A stretch of DNA of 64,000 nt. Source: Dechloromonas hortensis. GTDB lineage: Bacteria; Pseudomonadota; Gammaproteobacteria; Burkholderiales; Rhodocyclaceae. The position numbers were made by a program, and so were the translations under genes. The stretch lies in NCBI RefSeq assembly GCF_009469765.1, contig NZ_SSSQ01000010.1, positions 62,001 through 126,000 on the forward strand, written 5' to 3'. The notes beneath the pieces were generated by a model. It was not told where the DNA came from, made no database searches, and saw only the letters and a program-made list of their open reading frames with translations. Position 1 is the stretch's first letter. Every line of letters begins with the position of its first letter. Of the stretch, positions 6,546 to 13,116 are shown one piece after another.

Positions 6546-8504
6546 TTGAGCGCACTTCCCCTCGTTCTGCTGTTGCTTGGCGCCTCTGTTCTGGCGGTGG
6601 TTATTTTCCGCCGCTTCAATCTGCCGCCGGTGCTCGGCTACCTGTTCGTCGGCAGTCTGATCGGGCCGCATGCGCTGAACTTGATGTACGACATGCATCG
6701 GGCTGAATACATCGCCGAGTTCGGCGTCGTTTTCCTGATGTTCTCAATCGGCCTCGAGTTCTCGCTGCCCAAGCTCTATGCGATGAAGCGCATCGTCTTC
6801 GGGCTCGGCTTGTTGCAGGTGCTCGTCAGCATGGTGCTGATTACCGGCATGGTCATGCTCTTCGGCATCAACTGGCAACTGGGCATCGCGCTGGGGGGCG
6901 TGCTGGCGATGTCGTCGACGGCCGTGCTGACCAAACTGCTGGCCGAGCGGATGCAACTCGACTCGGCGCACGGCCGCGAGATAATGGGTGTGCTGCTCTT
7001 CCAGGATCTGGCCGTGGTGCCCTTGCTGGTGCTGATTCCATCGCTGACCCAGCCGCCGGAAAAGCTTGCCATGCTGCTCGGTATCGCCTTGCTGAAGGCG
7101 GTTGTCGTCCTCGCCGTCATTCTGGTTTTTGGCCAGAAGCTGATGCGTAAGTGGTTCCATTTCGTCGCCCGGGCCAAGTCGTCCGAAGTGTTTGTCCTCA
7201 ACGTTTTGCTGATCACGCTCAGCCTGGCCACATTGACCGAACTGGCCGGACTTTCGCTGGCGCTTGGTGCCTTCGTAGCCGGCATGCTGATCTCGGAAAC
7301 CGAATACCGCATTCAGGTGGAAGAAGACATCAAGCCTTTCCGTGATGTGCTGATGGGGCTGTTCTTCGTCACCATCGGCGTCAAGCTGGACATGCATATT
7401 CTGGTGGGCCTGTGGTGGCAAGTTCTGCTGGTCCTGGCTGGCCTGCTGGTCACCAAGAGCCTGGTGGTCGGTCTGCTCTCCTGGCGCCTGGGGGCAACGC
7501 CGGGCAACGCCATTCGTTCGGCACTCTGGCTTTGCGCCGGCGGCGAATTCGGTTTCGTGCTGCTCGGCGAAATTGCCCGGATGCCCAAGGCCGTCGAGCA
7601 GGTGGTGTTGACCGCGCTGGTTCTGTCGATGCTGATTGCGCCCTTTATCGTGCATTACAGTGAGCGCATCGTGATGCGGTTTGCCTCCGGCGAATGGCTG
7701 CTCCGCTCGATGCAGTTGACCCAGATTGCCGCCCAGTCGATGGGCACCGAAAAGCACGCGATTCTTTGCGGTTTCGGCCGTAGTGGCCAGTACCTGGCCC
7801 GCTTCCTCGGGCAGGAGGGGGTCAATTACATTGCCCTTGACCTTGACCCCGATCGGGTCCGGGAGGCGGCGTCAGGCGGCGAAAATGTCGTGTTCGGCGA
7901 TGTCGGGCGCAAAGAGGCGTTGATCGCCGCTGGCCTGATGCGGGCGAGCGTGGTGATCGTCACCTTCAGCGATACCTTGCTCGCCGAAAAGGTGCTGCAC
8001 CATATTCAGTCGGTTCGCCAGGACTTGCCGGTGGTGGTGCGTACGGCTGATGAGCGCGACATGGAGCGCCTGACGCGGGCCGGGGCGGCCGAGGTAGTGC
8101 CGGAAGCCCTGGAAGCCAGCCTGATGCTCGCTTCGCATGCGCTGGTCCTGCTCGGCATACCGATCAACCGTGTTCTGAAGCGCATCCGTCAGACCCGCTC
8201 GCAACGTTACAGCCTGCTGCGTGGTTTCTATCGCGGCATCAGCGACCGCGACCGCGACGAGGATGACGATCACCAGCCGCGCTTGCATTCCATTCTGCTC
8301 GTGCCGGGAGCGGCCGCCGTCGGTCGGACGCTGGACGAGGTCAATCTTGAGGAGTTGGGCTGCGAAGTCAGCGCCATCCGCCGTCGCGGCATCCGCGCTG
8401 TCGAGCCGGCGCCGGAAACACGGCTGGAGGAGGGAGATGTGCTGGTCGTGCTGGGTGATCCCGAAGCTGTTTTTGCAGCGGAAGATCGCCTGCTGCAGAA
8501 TTGA
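6546..8504 (+). CDS. Kef-type cation:proton antiporter (CPA2 family) with RCK domains
   Basis: A 652-residue monovalent cation/proton antiporter. Residues ~1-380 form the Na/H-exchanger membrane domain with about 12 segments, and ~405-520 form a Rossmann RCK_N domain (AILCGFGRSGQYLARFLG). A C-terminal TrkA_C domain follows (~555-650). KefB/KefC/YbaL proteins export potassium under ligand control; the precise ion and ligand here are unknown. TTG at 6546 is chosen as the start because the in-frame ATG upstream lies within kdsD. It is divergent from kdsD, and a strong terminator follows the stop. Confidence 0.85.
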   Translation: MSALPLVLLLLGASVLAVVIFRRFNLPPVLGYLFVGSLIGPHALNLMYDMHRAEYIAEFGVVFLMFSIGLEFSLPKLYAMKRIVFGLGLLQVLVSMVLITGMVMLFGINWQLGIALGGVLAMSSTAVLTKLLAERMQLDSAHGREIMGVLLFQDLAVVPLLVLIPSLTQPPEKLAMLLGIALLKAVVVLAVILVFGQKLMRKWFHFVARAKSSEVFVLNVLLITLSLATLTELAGLSLALGAFVAGMLISETEYRIQVEEDIKPFRDVLMGLFFVTIGVKLDMHILVGLWWQVLLVLAGLLVTKSLVVGLLSWRLGATPGNAIRSALWLCAGGEFGFVLLGEIARMPKAVEQVVLTALVLSMLIAPFIVHYSERIVMRFASGEWLLRSMQLTQIAAQSMGTEKHAILCGFGRSGQYLARFLGQEGVNYIALDLDPDRVREAASGGENVVFGDVGRKEALIAAGLMRASVVIVTFSDTLLAEKVLHHIQSVRQDLPVVVRTADERDMERLTRAGAAEVVPEALEASLMLASHALVLLGIPINRVLKRIRQTRSQRYSLLRGFYRGISDRDRDEDDDHQPRLHSILLVPGAAAVGRTLDEVNLEELGCEVSAIRRRGIRAVEPAPETRLEEGDVLVVLGDPEAVFAAEDRLLQN

Positions 8505-8529
8505 AAAAGCCCGCCGAAGCGGGCTTTTT
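8504..8529. terminator. Bidirectional terminator after the antiporter gene
   Basis: AAAAAGCCCGC and GCGGGCTTTTT pair over 11 bases around a CGAA tetraloop. It is shared by the converging antiporter and prepilin genes. Confidence 0.88.
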
Positions 8530-8539
8530 CAAAGGGGCA

Positions 8540-9190
8540 TTAAAGCGATTTGCAGATAGTAAAGAGCTTGACTCCATCATCCGTGTAAGCGGTTGCAGAT
8601 GCCGTTGCTGTAGGGCTGGTCAAGCCATCGGCCGCTACGCTACTTGATTGGCTATATCCGCGCACGGTACCTTTGTTGGGGACACCATCATCGAATTGAG
8701 CGTCAATTGCATTTGCAATTTTACCGGGAAGGTTCGAGGAACAAACGATCAAGCCGGCCAATTCAACAGAACTGCTCGGTCCTGCATCTGTCTGTACGCC
8801 AATAATTCCGCCTGCCGCATTTTGAGGTTGAGCAAGCGATGCGGTGTCTCCGCCGATGAAACCGGCGAGTCGTAGGTGATTCCAGAACATCCGTGTTTCG
8901 TCAGTGTCTGTTTTGGAATTGAACGCGCCGCTTAACTTGCCGTTGTGGTCGCCATTGCTTGCACCGGTCCAACGGCTGGATGCTTTGTCATCATCTCCAG
9001 GAAAAGCTTTGTAGCGATCTTGGTAGCCATAAATAGCTGCTGCCATCCCATTCAGGTCGTTGGCTACGTTCTTTATTTTTGCCTGGGTGATCAATTCCTG
9101 CCCCTTCAGCACGCCACCCAGCAGCAAGCCGATAATGACCAGCACGATGGCAATTTCGACGAGGGTGAAGCCCCCTTGTTGCTTTTTCAT
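8540..9190 (-). CDS. Type IV prepilin-like protein (candidate major or minor pilin)
   Basis: A 216-residue prepilin. The leader MKKQQGG is followed by FTLVEIAIVLVIIGLLLGG, the class III signal sequence with Glu at +5 of the mature protein. A helical stalk and a globular head follow. Two cysteines remain in the head (LIVCSS and the near-terminal FTICKS), possibly a disulfide loop. GGAG lies 6 bases before the ATG. A sigma54-type promoter lies just upstream. Its DNA is visibly less GC-rich than the flanking genes. It stands apart from the pilus assembly genes but could be their main subunit; that link is inference. Confidence 0.82.
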   Translation of the reverse strand: MKKQQGGFTLVEIAIVLVIIGLLLGGVLKGQELITQAKIKNVANDLNGMAAAIYGYQDRYKAFPGDDDKASSRWTGASNGDHNGKLSGAFNSKTDTDETRMFWNHLRLAGFIGGDTASLAQPQNAAGGIIGVQTDAGPSSSVELAGLIVCSSNLPGKIANAIDAQFDDGVPNKGTVRGYSQSSSVAADGLTSPTATASATAYTDDGVKLFTICKSL

Positions 9191-9225
9191 GGCATGCTCC
9201 GATTAGTATTTTCTGAAAAAGTACC

Positions 9226-9240
9226 TGCAAATATTGTGCC
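9226..9240 (-). promoter_or_regulatory. Sigma54 (-24/-12) promoter of the prepilin gene
   Basis: On the minus strand GGCAC-N5-TTGCA reads from 9240 to 9226, with GG and GC exactly 10 bases apart as sigma54 requires. The start would fall near 9215, about 25 bases before the ATG with a good ribosome site between. The sigma54-activating regulator at 25694-27127 is the obvious candidate activator. Confidence 0.75.
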
Positions 9241-9321
9241 TATGGAAAAGTATCCGGTTCTGGCAAATTTGATGATGTTTGGCCGGTCTGCGCTGTCCAA
9301 AAATCGACAGGTTGTCTGGAA

Positions 9322-11007
9322 ATGAACGCTCGGCCTCGTCTTTCCCTGGGCCTCTGGCTGGAGCGACGGCCCCACATGCTGTTGGCGGCGCACTTGTTGC
9401 TCGTCCACCTGCTCGCCTTCGGCGGCTGGAAAATCCTGGCCGTTCGCCTGCTCTGGCTGGTCGCGCTTGGTCTTTTCCTGATCTGGCAACCCTTTGTAGC
9501 CGGCGAGCGGCGGATCAGCCCGCGCCAAGGCGCCTTGCTGGTCGCTATCGCCTTGGCGACGGTTCTTTTCCTTGGGCCCTGGTTGTTGCTGATCTGGTGC
9601 GGCGCCCTGGCGGCGGTCATCGGTGGCCGAGTGCTGTGGACCGAGTCGCGGCGGGAGCGCCTAGGTTATCTGTTGGCGTTTGGCTATCTGGTTGGTTTGA
9701 CGGTGCTCGGCGTGGTTCCGGAGATTTCCCCGGCGGTGGTGCTCGATCCCCTGCCGCGTGACGTTTTCGCCCGTTTCATGCCACTGCTGTTGCCGCTATT
9801 ACTGGTTTTCCCGGCCCAGCCCCTGCAGCGCAGGGCCGGGGATGCATTCGATCTTTTCTACGGCATGCTGGTGTTCCTGGTGCTGGCCGTCTTTGTCCTC
9901 GGCGCTCTGGCCTACATGTTGGTCGGTGAGATCGGTTATGTCGAATCGCTGTTCAAAACCTCGCTGACCCTGGCTGCGGCGCTGTTGGTGGTGGCCTGGG
10001 CGTGGAACCCGCGGGCCGGCTTTTCCGGCATCGGTTCGGCGGTTTCTCGTTATCTGCTGTCGGTCGGCATGCCGCTCGAGCAATGGTTGATCCAGTTGTC
10101 GGAAGAGAGCGAGCGGGAGGCGCATCCGGAGCGTTTTCTGGGCGCGGTAATGCACCGACTGCGCGGTATGCCCTGGGTGACCGGGGCGTCGTGGCAAACC
10201 GTCGGGCCACTTGAGCGCTTCGGCGAAGAAACCGCTTTGCTGCATAGCTTGCGGCTGAACGGCGTGGCGCTGTCGGTGTTTTTTCGCCACCCGCCCTCGC
10301 CGGCGATGCGCTGGCATGTTGAATGGCTGCTGCGTCTGGCGGCCGAGTTTTATCTGGTCAAGCGGCAAACCCATGATTTGCAGCGCATGGGCTATCTGCA
10401 GGCGGTTTATGAAACCGGGGCGCGCGTGACGCACGATGTCAAAAACCTATTGCAGTCGATGCAGCTACTTTGCTATGCCGCCGCCCAGCCCGGCGATCCG
10501 GCTGAAGTGGCGGCCTTGCTTGGGCGGCAGTTGCCGCAGATCACCGAGCGCTTGAAGGTCACCCTGGAAAAACTGCAGTCACCGCGTACCGAGCGAGTCG
10601 ATCAATTGCCTGCCGCAGACTGGTGGCAGGCGGTGCGAGAGCGTTATGCCCATCTGGCGATCGCCTGGCAGGGCGAGCCGGCAGCCGGCTTAATGGTGCC
10701 GGGCGCTTTGTTCGACAGTGTGCTGGAGAATCTGCTGCAGAACGTTCTGGCCAAGGGGCAGCGCAGTCCGGGGTTGCGGATTGGTGTTGGCTTTGTCGAT
10801 GCGGGCTTTGCGGTGAGCGACGATGGCCCGTGCATTCCAGGCGAACTGGCGAACGCGCTGTTAGCTGAGCCGGTCGCTTCGGAGGATGGTCTGGGCATCG
10901 GCCTGTTCCATGCGGCGCGGCAGGCGGAGGGCTTGGGCTATCGCTTGGCGCTGGCGGAAAATCGCGATGGCTGCGTGCGTTTCAGATTGGCGCCCGCCAC
11001 CGAGTAG
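9322..11007 (+). CDS. Membrane sensor histidine kinase
   Basis: A 561-residue kinase. Residues ~15-230 hold several hydrophobic helices (6-8 segments), and ~245-345 look like a cytoplasmic GAF-like linker. The phosphoacceptor box is RVTHDVKNLLQSM with His371. The HATPase part has an N-box (LENLLQNV), a DDG motif and GLGIGL. No response regulator is adjacent; the nearest is the sigma54-type regulator on the other side of the pilus cluster. By position it could be the PilS-like partner controlling pilin expression, but this is inferred. The DVKN form of the H-box recalls the PrsK/PilS-type kinases. Confidence 0.78.
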   Translation: MNARPRLSLGLWLERRPHMLLAAHLLLVHLLAFGGWKILAVRLLWLVALGLFLIWQPFVAGERRISPRQGALLVAIALATVLFLGPWLLLIWCGALAAVIGGRVLWTESRRERLGYLLAFGYLVGLTVLGVVPEISPAVVLDPLPRDVFARFMPLLLPLLLVFPAQPLQRRAGDAFDLFYGMLVFLVLAVFVLGALAYMLVGEIGYVESLFKTSLTLAAALLVVAWAWNPRAGFSGIGSAVSRYLLSVGMPLEQWLIQLSEESEREAHPERFLGAVMHRLRGMPWVTGASWQTVGPLERFGEETALLHSLRLNGVALSVFFRHPPSPAMRWHVEWLLRLAAEFYLVKRQTHDLQRMGYLQAVYETGARVTHDVKNLLQSMQLLCYAAAQPGDPAEVAALLGRQLPQITERLKVTLEKLQSPRTERVDQLPAADWWQAVRERYAHLAIAWQGEPAAGLMVPGALFDSVLENLLQNVLAKGQRSPGLRIGVGFVDAGFAVSDDGPCIPGELANALLAEPVASEDGLGIGLFHAARQAEGLGYRLALAENRDGCVRFRLAPATE

Positions 11008-11008
11008 C

Positions 11009-11027
11009 CGGCACTGGTTCAGTGCCG
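11009..11027. repeat. Perfect inverted repeat between converging genes
   Basis: CGGCACTG-GTT-CAGTGCCG is an 8-bp perfect stem with a 3-base loop. It lies 1 base after the kinase stop and covers the last codons and stop of the cyclase on the other strand. No T-run follows on either side, so it is not a classical terminator. Confidence 0.6.
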
Positions 11028-12290
11028 CTCGCGCTCGCCAAGCAGGCGGTAGACGAGGGTGTTGCCCTTGCCCTTCAAATAGATGGTTTGAGGTTCGAGA
11101 AAGGCGAAATGCTCGGCCAGGCGACGATGCGTCATTTCGTCGACCTGGATCATGCCGGGCACGCCTTCGCTGGTGATCCGGCTCGCCAGGTTGACGGTGT
11201 CGCCCCACAGGTCGTAGATGAATTTCTTTTTGCCGACGACGCCGGCGACCACCGGTCCGGTGCCGATGCCGATACGGACATCGAGATGCATTTCGTTGAC
11301 GCTGAAGTCGCGATGCAGGAGGTCGCGCATGGCGATGGCCAGTTCGGCGATCGACTTGGTGTAATTGGTTTCTTCGTTGTTCAGGCCGCCAGCGACCATG
11401 TAGGCGTCGCCGATGGTCTTGATCTTTTCCATGCCGTATTGCTCGGCCAGTTCGTCAAACGAGGAAAAGATGCGGTTGAGCATCGAAAAGACCTGCTGCG
11501 GGGTCAGACCCTCGGCGATTTTCGTGAAATTGACGATGTCGACGAACATCACCGTGACATCGGCAAAGCCATCGGCGATGGTCTGGTTGTCATGCTTGAG
11601 GCGTTCGGCGACCGGCCCGGGCAGGATGTTGAGCAGCAGGCGCTCGGAGCGGTCCTGCTCGATCTGGAGCAGGCGGTGGGTTTCTTCCAGCGATGCCTGG
11701 GCATTGGCTTTTTCCTGCACGGCGTAACGCAGCAGCAGATAAACGATGCTGGAAATGGCGGCGAAATTGAGCGCGAAGAAAAAGACGCTGGTCCGGATCG
11801 AGACCTTGGGCGTCGTCGCGGCCACGCTGTCGGCCAGGAAATAGTCGAAGAAGCCGGACAGCGCAGTCAGGAAAATATAGGCGATGAACCAGGCCAGCGA
11901 TTCGCGGACGCCGAAAAAGAGCACGGCGCCGATCGGGGCCAGCAAGCCCCAGAGGCTGGCGCCGCTGGCGGTGATGAAATTGCCGATACTCCACTGCACC
12001 GCGAAGGGCGCGAAGAGGAAGAGGGCCAGTTGTGAATAGCGGAAAAAACTGAAATTACCGCTGTAGAAGTAAAGCAGCAGGTTGCTGACCAGCAGCAACT
12101 GGAAAATGAAGGGTGGCGTCGCCGAGAATTGCGGGCCCATCTGGCCATACAGAAAAAGCCAGAGCATCGAGCCGAGGCAGACCAGGCCGGTGGCGAAGAT
12201 GAGCAGGGATTTCTTCAGCCGCGTTTCGGCGTCGTCATCCGGGTGGATGCCGGCATTGCGCAGGGAGAACAGGAAAGTTGGCTCGCTCAC
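11019..12290 (-). CDS. Class III adenylate cyclase with N-terminal membrane domain
   Basis: A 423-residue protein with about six hydrophobic segments (residues ~20-190), a short helix, and a class III cyclase domain (~230-415). Metal-binding Asp lies in MFVDIVNFTKIAEG, substrate-selecting Lys in KIKTIGDAYM and Asp in LWGDTVNLASR. Lys/Asp favours ATP, so cAMP is the predicted product. The GTG at 12290 (VSEPTFLF) is preferred; another in-frame GTG at 12362 adds 24 residues without family-like sequence. Neither has a clear ribosome site. It follows the pilus operon at 93 bases on the same strand, so it may be co-transcribed. Confidence 0.8.
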   Translation of the reverse strand: MSEPTFLFSLRNAGIHPDDDAETRLKKSLLIFATGLVCLGSMLWLFLYGQMGPQFSATPPFIFQLLLVSNLLLYFYSGNFSFFRYSQLALFLFAPFAVQWSIGNFITASGASLWGLLAPIGAVLFFGVRESLAWFIAYIFLTALSGFFDYFLADSVAATTPKVSIRTSVFFFALNFAAISSIVYLLLRYAVQEKANAQASLEETHRLLQIEQDRSERLLLNILPGPVAERLKHDNQTIADGFADVTVMFVDIVNFTKIAEGLTPQQVFSMLNRIFSSFDELAEQYGMEKIKTIGDAYMVAGGLNNEETNYTKSIAELAIAMRDLLHRDFSVNEMHLDVRIGIGTGPVVAGVVGKKKFIYDLWGDTVNLASRITSEGVPGMIQVDEMTHRRLAEHFAFLEPQTIYLKGKGNTLVYRLLGERERH

Positions 12291-12383
12291 GGCTGGTCTG
12301 TGGCTTGGTTTATCGACTCGGCATGGCTCAGTGTGGCAGCCTGCCGTGGGTCGGTCAATCACTGCCGACCAAGCGCAGCCGGG

Positions 12384-13106
12384 TCAGGGCAGTTTGCCGG
12401 CAGCGACCAGGCGCGATTTGAGCAGGTTGGGGCTGATCCAGGTCAGCAGGTCGTCGAAGTCGGTGCTCGGCGTGTCTGCGACAAAGGTCAGGTCGGCATC
12501 GGCGTTTTCCGCCTCGTCGCCGACGGCGCCGGCCAGTTGTCCTCCATTCGGCTGGTAGGCGCCCTGGCTGCGACTGCCATGGCTGACGATCACCGCAGAA
12601 ATCTCGATGGCGACGTTGGTCGAACCGTGGACCGTCAGGTTGGTGATGTTGGCGAGGCCGGCGTTATCGGGGGCGACGCCGCTGGCCAGCGTGAAACTGC
12701 TTTGGGCGCCGGCGGTCAGCGGGGCGGAAAAGCGGCTGTTGACGAAGTAGCTCAGGCGCTGGCCCCAGGGGTCGGTTTCCGGCAGGCCGAGGGTGGCCCA
12801 GGGCAGCACGCCGTGGCTGCGGTTGCAGGCCGAGTTGGTATTGGCCCGGTCTTCCAGGCCGGCATTGGCGGCGCCGGTGGCCAGGGTTGGGATGGCCGGG
12901 CAGGGCAGGCGGCCGTTGGCCATCGCGAAGCCGAGCAGTACTTCGCGGGCAGTGTCGAGCTGGCGCTGGACTTCCTGATTGGCGGCGCTGTCGCGCTGGG
13001 CGCTCAAGCCGAGCATCAGGCCGCTCGAGAGCAGCGCGACGATGACCAGGACGACGGCCAGTTCGACGAGGGAAAACCCTTGTTCGGTAGGCGGGGAGCG
13101 TCGCAT
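12384..13106 (-). CDS. Pseudopilin-like protein with prepilin leader
   Basis: About 240 residues. The leader of 10 residues ends in QG, followed by FSLVELAVVLVIVALLSSG, a canonical prepilin signal with Glu+5. The body has LPCPAIP and GVLPWATLGLPETDPWGQRL. These blocks recur in the N-terminal part of the 879-residue neighbour, so the two are paralogous. The ATG at 13106 gives a normal leader length. An alternative ATG at 13136 overlaps the upstream stop and would give a leader of about 20 residues. It is likely a minor pilin of the MSHA-type pilus; the exact family is not recognised. Confidence 0.7.
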   Translation of the reverse strand: MRRSPPTEQGFSLVELAVVLVIVALLSSGLMLGLSAQRDSAANQEVQRQLDTAREVLLGFAMANGRLPCPAIPTLATGAANAGLEDRANTNSACNRSHGVLPWATLGLPETDPWGQRLSYFVNSRFSAPLTAGAQSSFTLASGVAPDNAGLANITNLTVHGSTNVAIEISAVIVSHGSRSQGAYQPNGGQLAGAVGDEAENADADLTFVADTPSTDFDDLLTWISPNLLKSRLVAAGKLP

Positions 13107-13116
13107 TTGCAAAGGG

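Noticed and set aside
5521..6549. A 342-residue open frame opposite kdsD
   Set aside because: It is a shadow of kdsD, whose SIS and CBS domains are unmistakable.
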